IMG/VR virus record: IMGVR_UViG_3300021440_000062
Location: 1-39,594 of that record
DNA: 39,594 bases
Source: a virus
Reading direction: 5' to 3' (one strand)
The notes beneath the pieces were generated by a model. That model had not been told where the DNA came from. It saw only the letters and a program-made list of their open reading frames with translations, and ran no database searches. Positions 15,037 through 23,987 of this stretch are shown one piece after another; positions within the stretch are counted from its first letter, which is position 1; each line of letters opens with the position of its first letter. The position numbers and the translations under genes were made by a program.

Positions 15037-15837
15037 TTAAATATTGTTGCTCACGGTTACGATGATTGAAGGAATTGCTGGAACAGGAGCCGCAGCAGCA
15101 AAGGCCGCTAATTGCACCGAAGTATCACTGACTGCAAATTTAAATTCAGCGTAATCGCCTGCTTTCAAATCCAAGAAGAAATTAGCAGCACTAAATATCT
15201 CTGCGTTATTGCCTTGGACTTGAATTTGACTTGCTGAATTGGCTACATCCGTACCATTGATTGCAGACCAAATCCAAAAATTAGCAGTTCCACCAGTTGA
15301 TTTATCTAGTTGAATTGAAAACTGAAAGTCATAAACTCCCGGTTCATCAACATAAATTCTTGAGGTTGTCGCACCGATGTAAACACCCTTGCTTAATGAA
15401 GTGGTGTTATAGGTGATCGGGTAAGCCGTGTTTGCTACTGCCGCTGTTTGCGTGGTCGTATCCAAAAACATGCCATGCCGCGACCGCTTTACTGGAGGTG
15501 CAGGAGGAGCAGTCAAGAGCATATCCAAGTCGTGCCGGATGCCGCTTAAATCTGATTGTTGCGGGATGGATAGGGCAAGGTCTTGGGCTACCTGAGATAG
15601 CGTGTTTAACGCTTGCTCTGGGCGTGTACTGGTTAACGAAACCTCATGCGCTAAAGCAGAGAAAAGAGCTAATGCTTCCTGAGCGGTGAATTCTGCCGTA
15701 TCAGCGGATAGCGTGACTTCCTCTAGCTGGTTGTCTGAAATAGTGTTAGCCGTACTAAACAACTGTTCAAACTGTTTGATGGACTCAGCATCAGGCAGAA
15801 ACTTTTCCAATTGAGCGCGGGATAGCTTTAACCTCAT
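15037..15837 (-). CDS. Two-domain virion protein with C1q/TNF-like C-terminus
   Basis: A 266-aa protein. Residues 1-115 are helical (MRLKLSRAQLEKFLPDAESI ... LALFSALAHEV) and end in a proline-rich linker (APPAPPVKRSRHG). Residues 118-266 form a beta-sandwich with the C1q-like order: FLDTTTQTAAVANTAYPITY, YVDEPGVYDFQFSIQLDKS, LDLKAGDYAEFKFAVSD. Such domains occur in phage fibres, decoration proteins and tail knobs. It overlaps the gp10-like gene by 4 nt, which suggests attachment to the tail machine. Confidence 0.6.
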   Translation of the reverse strand: MRLKLSRAQLEKFLPDAESIKQFEQLFSTANTISDNQLEEVTLSADTAEFTAQEALALFSALAHEVSLTSTRPEQALNTLSQVAQDLALSIPQQSDLSGIRHDLDMLLTAPPAPPVKRSRHGMFLDTTTQTAAVANTAYPITYNTTSLSKGVYIGATTSRIYVDEPGVYDFQFSIQLDKSTGGTANFWIWSAINGTDVANSASQIQVQGNNAEIFSAANFFLDLKAGDYAEFKFAVSDTSVQLAAFAAAAPVPAIPSIIVTVSNNI

Positions 15838-17216
15838 TCCAAAGCCTCCACAGTTGCCTCAAGCCGCGCAAAACTTGCATGTGCTTGGCTAGTCCCTCTG
15901 AATCGCTGCATTCTGAGGTAGTCCATCTTTCCTTGCTGCAACCATGCAAGGCGCTTCATACGTGCACCCGGCGCGCCAGCAGAGATATAGCGGTCTTGGC
16001 TCCATGTTTGGCCATCAACAGAATAGGACGTACTTATTCGCGCTTCTTCTGTTGCGTAGCCAGTTAATGCTACCAATTCAAGAGCATGGAATATTGCCCC
16101 TTTGCCTTTGTTGTAGGCAATTGATGTGCCAAACTCCCAGCGAACATTACTACCCCATAGGGTAGAAACATCGCGAGTAAGCCTTCCAATTTCTGTACCG
16201 TATCCGCAATACCAATCGCCATAACAAAAAACAAAGTTAAGCGCCTGATATGCGGAAAACCCGCTTAGAGTGGTCGTTAAAACATGCCAAACCGCAGTGC
16301 CGAATACTTTAGATGCGCCTGCGTCAAATACTAGCGTTTTATCAGGCAAACGGATATAGAGAAACTCATGCGACTTATCAATGCGTGATTCAACTTTAAT
16401 AGACTGAATTTCAGCTTCTGTATAACTCGCGATGATTTCGTCAATCTCTTGAGTAGAGATTTTCTGCGTTTGTCCATTGGCGCCAATGTAAACAGATACC
16501 CCCTCGTTTCTACCAGAGCCAACAAAAGCAATTGAATCTAGGAACTTGCAGCAGGCAAACGTGCCAACTGCACCTTTCATTATTTGCGCACCTTCAATGC
16601 GTTGATATGGGAATAAATCGCCGCCTACGTTGTCGAAAGCTTCAATGGTATAGCGATTGACAGCATGAGGCTCATTCCTTAGCTTAATCAATGCTTTAAC
16701 AGGGTCAGGATCAGCCTCTGAACTTCCGTATTTCAAAGGGTTAACACTTGTCGGGTCATTTAGCTCTGTGACGATTAGGTTATCACCATCGGTCGTCATA
16801 AAGTAACCGTCAGTGAAACAGAAATGAACTACCGTTCCCAAGTCTGGGTCTGTGACTTGCGTAAGCGTCGATCCATCCCAATAGAAAAGACTCCCACTAG
16901 AAGCAATCGCCAGACGATCAAAGGAGTAATCAAGAGTGACATATCCAGAACCCCCAACATCGCCTAAAGTCGTTACAACACCCGCGCTAGACACAGACAC
17001 TAGCTTCGTGCCCATAACGCGATACATCACGTCATTCCAGGCAATACCGCCTCGATCATCGCCGGGGCCAGTGGCAAACGATGTAACACCATCAGCAGGA
17101 CGCAAATAACCCTTGCTAATCCCTTGCTCTTTTGGGACTGGAACTAGGTTAACCGGGTATGAGACACGAAAATCAGCGTTTTCCGTGTAGATACCGCTGA
17201 GAATATCGACTTGCAT
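15834..17216 (-). CDS. Tail hub / packaged-DNA stabilisation protein, gp10-like
   Basis: A 460-aa protein similar in length and pattern to P22 gp10 (472 aa), which closes the portal after packaging. Characteristic stretches: NLVPVPKEQGISKGYLRPADG (about residues 24-44), GIAWNDVMYRVMGTKLVSVS, YVTLDYSFDRLAIASSGSLF, and WHVLTTTLSGFSAYQALNF in the C-terminal third, typical of a beta-propeller. Gene order (gp4-like, small protein, gp10-like) agrees with P22. TAATG overlap with the upstream gene. Confidence 0.85.
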   Translation of the reverse strand: MQVDILSGIYTENADFRVSYPVNLVPVPKEQGISKGYLRPADGVTSFATGPGDDRGGIAWNDVMYRVMGTKLVSVSSAGVVTTLGDVGGSGYVTLDYSFDRLAIASSGSLFYWDGSTLTQVTDPDLGTVVHFCFTDGYFMTTDGDNLIVTELNDPTSVNPLKYGSSEADPDPVKALIKLRNEPHAVNRYTIEAFDNVGGDLFPYQRIEGAQIMKGAVGTFACCKFLDSIAFVGSGRNEGVSVYIGANGQTQKISTQEIDEIIASYTEAEIQSIKVESRIDKSHEFLYIRLPDKTLVFDAGASKVFGTAVWHVLTTTLSGFSAYQALNFVFCYGDWYCGYGTEIGRLTRDVSTLWGSNVRWEFGTSIAYNKGKGAIFHALELVALTGYATEEARISTSYSVDGQTWSQDRYISAGAPGARMKRLAWLQQGKMDYLRMQRFRGTSQAHASFARLEATVEALE

Positions 17217-17563
17217 TAGCCGATACGCCAGTTTGTGCCATCGCTGAAAACGGGCACTTTGTTAGAGCCACCACCAGCTACAACGCTGTTAAATGTGGTT
17301 GCGTTTGCGTCAGTTACAAAAGATCGCGCACCAACGCCAGCGGTAGAAGCACTAAACAGATTTGCAACTGTCACGCCCGTGGTTTTCACGTAGTTAGTCG
17401 CCACAAGGCTATCGGCTTCAACGTCATCAAAGTTAGCTTGCAACCAATCTTTAATCGTGGTTAGCGTTACTTTGCGAGAATCGCCAGCGTCTGAGGAATA
17501 AACAGGAAATTGCAGCCCTGCGGATGCTGTATCAATTTCGGTCAATTGGTTAATCGTTGCCAT
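17216..17563 (-). CDS. 115-aa virion-associated protein
   Basis: A beta-rich Thr/Ser/Val-rich protein (MATINQLTEIDTASAGLQFP, VYSSDAGDSRKVTLTTIKDWL, then KVPVFSDGTNWRIG). The DSRKVTLTTIKDWLQANF module is typical of N-terminal parts of podovirus tail or fibre proteins. It may be a short decoration or adaptor protein. It is located between the gp4-like and gp10-like tail factors. No enzymatic motif. Confidence 0.6.
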   Translation of the reverse strand: MATINQLTEIDTASAGLQFPVYSSDAGDSRKVTLTTIKDWLQANFDDVEADSLVATNYVKTTGVTVANLFSASTAGVGARSFVTDANATTFNSVVAGGGSNKVPVFSDGTNWRIG

Positions 17564-17570
17564 GTTTTCC

Positions 17571-18047
17571 TCACAAATCTATGTTTCCATCCAAACCCGT
17601 TGAAAGTGGGTCTGTAGGTGGTTGTAATGTTGGGCTTGTATTACGCCAGTATTTATTTCCTGACCCTGCCAATGTCGGAAATGAATATTGCATTTCAGAA
17701 GGTATAAGCGTTTTTGACAGCAGCGCGTCATAACCTTGTTTAGCTGCTACTTTTATTTCAATGGAAACCGCTTTCCCATAGGCTGGGCCTAGACGTACTG
17801 ACAAATTATTAATGATTGCTGAATTAGCCGAATCAGTAACATTTGTTTCTGAATCCAGATCGGAATTTTCAGGCGATGTAGGCAATGGATAACCTAGGCG
17901 AATACCCAAAGCATTCCATTCAGCCATCATTGCATCAAGTTTACGAAGCGCACGCTCCCATTGATCGGCAGACAGTTCAAAGGCGTAAGTCGCAAGACCT
18001 AGGCCGTCAAACGCTTCTTCAATGAATTGGCGCTTCGTGTAGCTCAT
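17571..18047 (-). CDS. Head-to-tail connector, P22 gp4-like
   Basis: A 158-aa protein with the P22 gp4 pattern: MSYTKRQFIEEAFDGLGLATY, the helix DQWERALRKLDAMMAEWNA followed by LGIRLGYPLP, and SVRLGPAYGKAVSIEIK later. P22 gp4 is 166 aa and binds under the portal as the first tail accessory factor. P22 gp4 also has muramidase activity; I cannot confirm that here. Overlaps the upstream gene by 4 nt. Confidence 0.85.
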   Translation of the reverse strand: MSYTKRQFIEEAFDGLGLATYAFELSADQWERALRKLDAMMAEWNALGIRLGYPLPTSPENSDLDSETNVTDSANSAIINNLSVRLGPAYGKAVSIEIKVAAKQGYDALLSKTLIPSEMQYSFPTLAGSGNKYWRNTSPTLQPPTDPLSTGLDGNIDL

Positions 18048-18325
18048 TTTGTTGCCTCATCAATCTTTGACAACAGTGTTTTGTCGGATGTGCGACCATC
18101 AAACTTAATGCCTAACTCGTTAGCTTTAATCTCAAGCTCTGCTCGAGTAGGTGCGTCTGCGCTCTCTGCTGGTTTTACGCTTTGCGTTTCGGCAACAGCT
18201 TGAGGAGAATCAAGCCAACCATCAGCCAGATATTCTTTAACCTGCTCATCTTTTACGACAATGGTTTGCACCATTACACCGTGCAATTTTTCTTTGCCGC
18301 CTGATTTGTAAAGCATCGTGCTCAT
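18044..18325 (-). CDS. 93-aa protein with HeH/LEM-like C-terminal helix pair
   Basis: The N-terminal half (LYKSGGKEKLHGVMVQTIVVKDEQ) is beta, followed by a disordered Ala/Glu/Pro linker. Residues about 59-93 (PTRAELEIKANELGIKFDGR, TSDKTLLSKIDEATK) match the HeH/LEM-like helix-extended-loop-helix domain found in phage head proteins downstream of coat genes. It is likely a minor head or head-completion protein. It begins within an ATGA overlap with the 45-aa gene. Confidence 0.65.
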   Translation of the reverse strand: MSTMLYKSGGKEKLHGVMVQTIVVKDEQVKEYLADGWLDSPQAVAETQSVKPAESADAPTRAELEIKANELGIKFDGRTSDKTLLSKIDEATK

Positions 18326-18459
18326 TTTTTAGCCTTTTTCTTTGCCTCTTTAGCAACGCTCAAAGCAATAGCGACTGACTGCTTTTGAGGTTTGCCTGAC
18401 TTGATTTCCTTTTTGATGTTTTCGGAAACCGTCTTTTTGGAATAGCCTTTTTTCAGCAT
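18322..18459 (-). CDS. 45-aa lysine-rich small protein
   Basis: Starts ATG at 18459 and ends TGA at 18322-18324, overlapping the next start (ATGA). Protein begins MLKKGYSKKTVSENIKKEIK, followed by SGKPQKQSVAIALSVAKEAKKKAKK. The GYSKKT-SxNIKxE-xxSGKPQxQAVAIAL pattern is a recurrent small phage protein near coat genes; function unknown. Very basic, so nucleic-acid contact is plausible. Confidence 0.7.
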   Translation of the reverse strand: MLKKGYSKKTVSENIKKEIKSGKPQKQSVAIALSVAKEAKKKAKK

Positions 18460-18504
18460 GTCACTTCCTTTATGGAAAGAGAGGGGCCGAAGCCCCTCCA
18501 TTTA

Positions 18505-19752
18505 TCAGGTCTGGTTTTCCAGCATGATGCCAGCCAACTCAGGATTGAGCACAGCGGCGTTAGCCCAGATAAACATGCGGTATTTAGCCACAAGCGTATC
18601 CACGTTGGAATCAGACAGCATCACGATCTGGATGCCAGAATCGGTCGTAGCCTTGCGGACTTTCTTACCAGTGCTCTCGAAAGGCTCTGTATTGAAGTCA
18701 GCATGCAGGATTTCGACTGCGGGTTTCTCGTAGAACACGGACACAGGCTTTGTGACGATGTTCTTGATTGTGATAGCAGCGTTATCGGCTGGTGTAGTGT
18801 TGACGTTCGCATAAGCCTTTTGAGCAGCGGAAGAGCCGTCAGCAGGAACAATGGCAGGACTGATAGTCCAGTTACCACCGCTAATAGCCATAATGCGGAA
18901 TGTTTTCAGTTGACCGGTGGACTGCTTGTTGATTTGACCAACAGCATACACACCAGCAATAGTAAACACATCGCCCACAGCAGCATTAGCGCCAGTATCG
19001 ACTGCCAGAGTCTGCGTACGGTTATCTACTGGCAAACCAGCAGAAGTAGCGGCAGGAGTGGTGTATTGGTTTGCACCGTTCACCAAATAGCCGGAACCAG
19101 TCGAACCCGTCAAAGTCTTGGCGTAGTCAACGCGGAAGGTATCAAAACCAGCCACAGGAGGCAGAGCGGAACGAGTGTAAGCGTCCATTGGAGCGCCTGC
19201 CATCGTACCACGGCTTGCCAGATTACCAGCCATGTTCTTTGCCATGCGGGGATTCAGCAGCATCACGCGCTGGCCTTGAGTGCATTGCTGTTCAAGCATC
19301 AGGGCATCAGCTTCAGCGGCATCATCGTATGTATCAATGGAAGTAGTGTTAATCACTGCCAATGTGCCATAGTCAGCAATCGCGCCTGCAACCAGAGTAT
19401 CCACTTTGTTAGAAAGCAGTTTCTGAGTTGTAGCGACAATATTTGCCATGATGTGAGGATTGTTCAAATCCACACCAGTCAGCGACACAGGCACGTTACG
19501 AATGTGCGACTCTGTGAGAGTGCTAGGGACGGTCAGCTCTGTCAGGTCTTTGTAGCTGGACGACATATCACGACCGTCAACCACCTCAGACATGAGAGGC
19601 ATAGGGCGATAGAACGTCTGACCAGACTCGGCAAGAGCGCCGGACGGGGCTTTGTACTTAGATACGTTTTTGGCTGTGACGTTAGATGCGTCAAAACCAG
19701 CAACAACATCCTCGAAGAAGATGTCAACTTTTTTAGAAAATGAGTTTGCCAT
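18505..19752 (-). CDS. Major capsid protein, P22 coat (gp5) type
   Basis: A 415-aa HK97-fold coat protein (P22 gp5 is 430 aa). The N-terminus MANSFSKKVDIFFEDVVAGF, FYRPMPLMSEVVDGRDMSS, LTVPSTLTESHIRNVPVSLTG and the turn LVNGANQYTTPAATSAG are in the P22 order. An inserted beta-domain, characteristic of P22-type coats, seems to be present around residues 230-330 (DTGANAAVGDVFTIAGVYAV). It lies after scaffold and portal as in P22 and has its own promoter (19864-19891) and a leader of about 110 nt with two small stems. SD AAGGAG is upstream of the ATG. Confidence 0.9.
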   Translation of the reverse strand: MANSFSKKVDIFFEDVVAGFDASNVTAKNVSKYKAPSGALAESGQTFYRPMPLMSEVVDGRDMSSSYKDLTELTVPSTLTESHIRNVPVSLTGVDLNNPHIMANIVATTQKLLSNKVDTLVAGAIADYGTLAVINTTSIDTYDDAAEADALMLEQQCTQGQRVMLLNPRMAKNMAGNLASRGTMAGAPMDAYTRSALPPVAGFDTFRVDYAKTLTGSTGSGYLVNGANQYTTPAATSAGLPVDNRTQTLAVDTGANAAVGDVFTIAGVYAVGQINKQSTGQLKTFRIMAISGGNWTISPAIVPADGSSAAQKAYANVNTTPADNAAITIKNIVTKPVSVFYEKPAVEILHADFNTEPFESTGKKVRKATTDSGIQIVMLSDSNVDTLVAKYRMFIWANAAVLNPELAGIMLENQT

Positions 19753-19863
19753 GATCGGCTCCTTAAAAAAATGAGGTTTAAATGCCTTGCGGCGTTCTTA
19801 CTCATCCTTTAGAGCCGGATGGAGGCTTTCGCTGCCCGTGAGGTGGGCGAGTCCGTGCAAAAT

Positions 19864-19891
19864 ATTATAGGGGAATTAAATCCCCTGTCAA
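19864..19891 (-). promoter_or_regulatory. Perfect-consensus sigma-70 promoter of the coat gene with dyad in the spacer
   Basis: On the minus strand: TTGACA (19891-19886), a 16-bp spacer and TATAAT (19869-19864). Both hexamers match the consensus exactly. The spacer is a dyad, AGGGGA-TTTAAT-TCCCCT (19886-19869), overlapping both elements, as expected of a repressor operator. The -35 abuts the scaffold stop codon. The transcript would start near 19857 and read the coat gene. Confidence 0.8.
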
Positions 19892-20722
19892 TTATTTTTG
19901 ATTTGCTTTGCGAAAAGCGATAACCTTATTAAAGTTACCTGTCTTTTCAGCCTCTGCGCGTAATTCTGCCAATTTGCGGTCGTAATTGCTTCCGGCAGTT
20001 GCTCCAACAGAAACAGTTTTTTCGGGAGGTGGAGGGGTCTTTTTCATTACAGTACCTTTCATTTTTGCGCGGTATTCATTCACAGCAAGGGCAAATCGAA
20101 TAGGGTCTTTGATTTCAGACAGCTTTTCCAATGCGTTGTAATCCTTGCCAATTGAATAAACGATTGCGGCAGAATCATCAAAGCCTTGCAGAATTACGGT
20201 TTGCTGCACTTGGCTTAACGCAGCGTTAATCATGGCCTCAGATTCTGCAAAATCAGGCGCTTTCAATTCTTCGCGCTGTTTGGAGTAGTGCTGAACGCGG
20301 CTTTGCCATTGCTCTTCAATGATCTGTTGTTCGCTCTTTACTTTTTCCTGTTGCGCGTCAAATTCCCGCTTTTCGGTGTACCACTTATCAATCTCTTCGT
20401 CGAATTTGTCTTGATCGTAATCAATGCTTGGGTCGCTCAATTTTGGGCGTTGACGAAGATTAACGGTTTGCACGTCCTGAGTTTTCAGCTTTTCGCGCAG
20501 TTCCCGCAGTTCTTTTTGCTGTTCTGCGTATTGCTTGCGCAACTGCTTTACCCAAGGGCGCTCAGTCTCTTCGGTTTTCTCTGGCAATGTTTCAACAGGT
20601 GTTTCTTCCTGATCCGAAGCTACAGGCTCTGATTCTGTTTCAGACTCTGTTTCTGCTTCAGTGATTTGATCTTCTTCTTCAATCTCGTTTTGTACTTCCT
20701 CGGGTGTTTCATTTTCAAGCAT
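19892..20722 (-). CDS. Scaffolding protein
   Basis: A 276-aa highly charged, helical protein (Glu/Lys/Gln-rich) in the position of P22 gp8 (303 aa), between portal and coat. The start at 20722 is preferred because GGAG lies 7 nt upstream; a longer frame reaches 20734. The N-terminus is extremely acidic (EEVQNEIEEEDQITEAETES); the middle has coiled-coil helices (KQLRKQYAEQQKELRELREK). The C-terminal end is basic and helical (KLAELRAEAEKTGNFNKVIA FRKANQK), which is where P22 scaffold binds coat. Expected to exit the prohead during maturation. Confidence 0.8.
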   Translation of the reverse strand: MLENETPEEVQNEIEEEDQITEAETESETESEPVASDQEETPVETLPEKTEETERPWVKQLRKQYAEQQKELRELREKLKTQDVQTVNLRQRPKLSDPSIDYDQDKFDEEIDKWYTEKREFDAQQEKVKSEQQIIEEQWQSRVQHYSKQREELKAPDFAESEAMINAALSQVQQTVILQGFDDSAAIVYSIGKDYNALEKLSEIKDPIRFALAVNEYRAKMKGTVMKKTPPPPEKTVSVGATAGSNYDRKLAELRAEAEKTGNFNKVIAFRKANQK

Positions 20723-22763
20723 TTGGCGCTCCATACTCGCTGGCTACGGGCAGCGGGGCCGCTTGGCTCAGGGATTGAGCCAAATTCATCAAGTGTTCTT
20801 GCTGGCTAATGTCCATCGTGGACATAGTTTGAGCCGTTTCCGCTTTAGTTTGCTCTGCTTTGGCAATGGTCAGCACAGTGTCAGCGTTAGCCTTCACAGC
20901 CTTAGCTTCAGCTTCACGCGCTGCGGCGTTCAGGTATTGCGTTTGCGCGTCTGGGGCTTGGCCTTGCATCTCTTGCATGAGTTGCTGCGCTTCTTCCTCT
21001 GTTGGCTTCAAAGCTCCCAACTTAATCAGCTTTCGGCGGTAATATTTATTCACATCCTCAGAACCTTCCACATCCATATTCATCATGGCAAGAGCCTCAA
21101 GGATTGTTTTTGTTTCAGGGTCTGTTGCTACAGCATTCATAGCGGTCAGATTCTTAACTGCCGCCTGACGTTTGGATTGTGAAGCTGGGCCAATTGTTGC
21201 TGTCACATCAAATTTTGCATCATCCAAATTGTTGATAACAGTTGTCTTTCCTTCGTTTGTCGCCATCAATTGATGGAGTTTCGCGCTAGAAGGTGTTCCG
21301 TTCTCATCAATCAGTTTGACGTTTCGATCATCCTCTACGTAAATTTCTTTAGCCATTGATAGCCAAATCTCTGCGCTGCGCTTGTCTGCTTTGGCGTAGT
21401 TTGAAAGGTAGATAAACGATTGCATATCTACGCGAGTCTGGATTAGTTCTACTGCTTGCGCAGAGATATTGCTAACCATCTTGTCAGCGCCATTAGATAC
21501 GCCTAACAAATCCTGAAGATCACGCTCTGCCACTTCAATTAAAGCAGCAATTGCAGGAGGAATAGAAGGTGGTTTTGTGTAGCCTACTGGCCCTGCGGCT
21601 TGTTGCGTTCCATCTGCTCCGGTGATTTTGTTAACCAGCATGTAAGGGTATTTATTAACAATGTCATTGCTCCACATATCAGAATGACCTTGCATCTGCT
21701 CGGGTACAAAAATAGGCTTCTCAATTGGAGATAACGAGGCAATTTCAACCAATTTAGAACGAAGAATATTGCCTAATCTTGCTGAGTCTTTGCATGTGCG
21801 AACAATGCCAGAGAATCGCTCGATACCACCAATAAACCAGCGTTTACCGTAAATAGGAACAATCGGAATTTGATCGCCAGCAATATAACCACAATCCTCT
21901 AGGACTTTGTTTCCATCAAGAATGTATTTATGAACCTTGCGTTCTTTGATTGTGCGCTCTGATACCTTTTTATTTCCAATGGCGTTAAATGTTGCTAGCG
22001 TTTCCTCGTCAAGATCGTCAATCTCAATCTTTTGCTTGTTGCCTGCTACATCTTCATAAATAGCAATTTTGCAGTCTTTGTATTCAACTTCGTAATACTC
22101 GCACAACCAGATGTAATCTGTTGATGCCCAATCAAACTGCAATCCATATTGTTGATAATTCCATGAGGTTGAATCTTCAATCCCGTATTCATCCTCATAT
22201 TCACCTTTTGTTTTAGGCGACAAAACCCAACATTTTTTTGCGTCTGACTTGTCTTGCCGTTTAGCGCCTAGATCGAAAAATACACGGCTTTCTGCTTCGT
22301 AGATTGGCTCAAATTTAATTCGTTGATTTTCGTTTTCAGGGTCTGATTCATCTTCATAGCATGAGCGCAATCGCCATGCGCCGAATCCACCTGCGCAAGC
22401 CTCATCAAATGCTCCGTCTTTAGCTTCATCTGCATTCGAATCTTTCTCGTCAGCACGCAAAAGCCCGTTGCAGAATTGAGCAAGTTTTGAATTGTCAGTT
22501 CCGTCTTTTGATGTAAAGTCAATCTCAATTCTGTTATTTCTATATTCTGCATAGACTTTTAACAATGCCATTTGAATCTTATTAGATTCAAACTTAGGGG
22601 CATTCTCAAACATATCACCAACAACACCTTCCCAACTTGCGCCGGGCAGCGCTACAAATCGCCTATCTTCAGCGCATAGATCACGCTCTTCTGATACAGC
22701 AGACCATACAAGATCAAATTCCTTAATGGCTGATTCGTGAATATCTTTGAGATTGCGTTTCAT
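20715..22763 (-). CDS. Portal protein, P22 gp1-like
   Basis: A 682-aa dodecameric portal (P22 gp1 is 725 aa). The N-terminal region has WSAVSEERDLCAEDRRFVAL and PGASWEGVVGDMFENAPKFES. AEYRNNRIEIDF and GDQIPIVPIYGKRWFIGGIE are typical of the P22 portal family. The C-terminal third is helical and ends Ala/Gln-rich (AAREAEAKAVKANADTVLTI), like the barrel domain. Located between terminase and scaffold, as in P22. Confidence 0.88.
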   Translation of the reverse strand: MKRNLKDIHESAIKEFDLVWSAVSEERDLCAEDRRFVALPGASWEGVVGDMFENAPKFESNKIQMALLKVYAEYRNNRIEIDFTSKDGTDNSKLAQFCNGLLRADEKDSNADEAKDGAFDEACAGGFGAWRLRSCYEDESDPENENQRIKFEPIYEAESRVFFDLGAKRQDKSDAKKCWVLSPKTKGEYEDEYGIEDSTSWNYQQYGLQFDWASTDYIWLCEYYEVEYKDCKIAIYEDVAGNKQKIEIDDLDEETLATFNAIGNKKVSERTIKERKVHKYILDGNKVLEDCGYIAGDQIPIVPIYGKRWFIGGIERFSGIVRTCKDSARLGNILRSKLVEIASLSPIEKPIFVPEQMQGHSDMWSNDIVNKYPYMLVNKITGADGTQQAAGPVGYTKPPSIPPAIAALIEVAERDLQDLLGVSNGADKMVSNISAQAVELIQTRVDMQSFIYLSNYAKADKRSAEIWLSMAKEIYVEDDRNVKLIDENGTPSSAKLHQLMATNEGKTTVINNLDDAKFDVTATIGPASQSKRQAAVKNLTAMNAVATDPETKTILEALAMMNMDVEGSEDVNKYYRRKLIKLGALKPTEEEAQQLMQEMQGQAPDAQTQYLNAAAREAEAKAVKANADTVLTIAKAEQTKAETAQTMSTMDISQQEHLMNLAQSLSQAAPLPVASEYGAPNA

Positions 22764-22766
22764 GAT

Positions 22767-23987
22767 TTACCACTTACTAAACATTGGTGTTGGAGTGAAT
22801 TGTACGGGTTTTGCGACATTATTTGCCCTTCTTGCTCCCTCACAAGCATATCTAAGTGCATCAATAACGTGATTTTTCTTATCTTCCAGAATTGGAAGAA
22901 CTTTCCCAGTTAAAGGGTCTGTTTTATAGCTGTAATGGGTTAATTCATCTATTGTGTGTTTACAGCGAGAATGTACGACTATTTCAAATGATTTAAGCCA
23001 TTCAATGCCATCCTCTACGGATTTTGGCCCTTTTACTGCCGCCATAATCTTGGGAAACCCGTTATTCCTCATGTGCGAAATAGTCTCAGGTCTAGCCGAA
23101 TCAGCAACGATAGGCCATTTTTCAGATTCTGGCACGGTCATAAACAAGCTAGGCGTGTCCATGATCTCGCACCCTACCATGTAAGCCTCATGGTCAATAA
23201 ATAGCTTTCTGCCAACGATATGACAACGGACTAACACTGTAGGGTCAACAGCAAATCCCCAGTCAGCACCTAAACGATGGACAGCATCATCAGGCGATTC
23301 AAAATCCTCAATTCCCCAATTCCTGAATACCTTAGTGTCTGAGCGTTGGAGATACTTACCCTCCCAAACGTGCGCAAATTTATCAGGGTCGCGTGAACGG
23401 TCGTACTCCATCTCACGGCGAAGCACATCAGGAAAGTGAGGGTTGTCACGGTAGTTAACCTCGATCACTGCGCTATCAGGAGGAGGCTTATCCCCTCTTA
23501 ATAGAGTATCAATAGGGTCTGTGTTTTGTGCTGGATTCCAGCTTGCCCAAATCTGGCTATTCGGCTTTCTAATTGTCGGGCGCAATAGATCAAGGCTTCG
23601 CTGGCTTAGGCTTTGGGCTTCTTCGATCCATGCTGCGTCAAACCCTTCCAGCGACTTAATCGAGTCTGCCGTGTGGTCTTGCATGCCTTGGAAAATGATT
23701 AGTGAACCAGTCTTTCCAATGATCTTGTTTTGTTGGACTTCAAATAGATGCCCAACTCCCAATTCTTCAATCTTGATCTCAATCAGCTTTTTAACCGATT
23801 GGTCTAGAGTCTTTTGAACCTCTCGGACACAAACCAAATGGAATTTTTCTGTCGCTGCACGTTCTACAGCCAACTCAGCAAAGAAATGAGATTTACCAGA
23901 ACCACGTCCACCATGAGCGCCTAGATACCTAAGATTAGGTTTAAGCAGCGGCTTAAATACTCTAGGCGTTGGTATTTCAAGCTTCAT
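22767..23987 (-). CDS. terL: Terminase large subunit
   Basis: DNA-packaging ATPase and nuclease. ATG at 23987 is preferred over an upstream TTG. Numbered from this ATG, the Walker A motif is GGRGSGKS (26-33), Walker B is WIEEAQ (120-125), a coupling-motif-like SWNPAQNTDP occurs near 149-158, and the RNase-H-like nuclease begins with GADWGFAVDPT (D242). The C-terminal KKNHVIDALRYACEG is the usual final nuclease motif. At 406 aa it is closer to the PBSX/Terminase_3 type than to P22 gp2 (499 aa). Overlaps terS by 11 nt. Confidence 0.9.
   Translation of the reverse strand: MKLEIPTPRVFKPLLKPNLRYLGAHGGRGSGKSHFFAELAVERAATEKFHLVCVREVQKTLDQSVKKLIEIKIEELGVGHLFEVQQNKIIGKTGSLIIFQGMQDHTADSIKSLEGFDAAWIEEAQSLSQRSLDLLRPTIRKPNSQIWASWNPAQNTDPIDTLLRGDKPPPDSAVIEVNYRDNPHFPDVLRREMEYDRSRDPDKFAHVWEGKYLQRSDTKVFRNWGIEDFESPDDAVHRLGADWGFAVDPTVLVRCHIVGRKLFIDHEAYMVGCEIMDTPSLFMTVPESEKWPIVADSARPETISHMRNNGFPKIMAAVKGPKSVEDGIEWLKSFEIVVHSRCKHTIDELTHYSYKTDPLTGKVLPILEDKKNHVIDALRYACEGARRANNVAKPVQFTPTPMFSKW

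Noticed and set aside
18472-19743. A 423-aa plus-strand frame opposite the coat gene
   Set aside because: It is the antisense shadow of a clear coat protein; its sequence is low in protein-like features and it has no SD or operon context.
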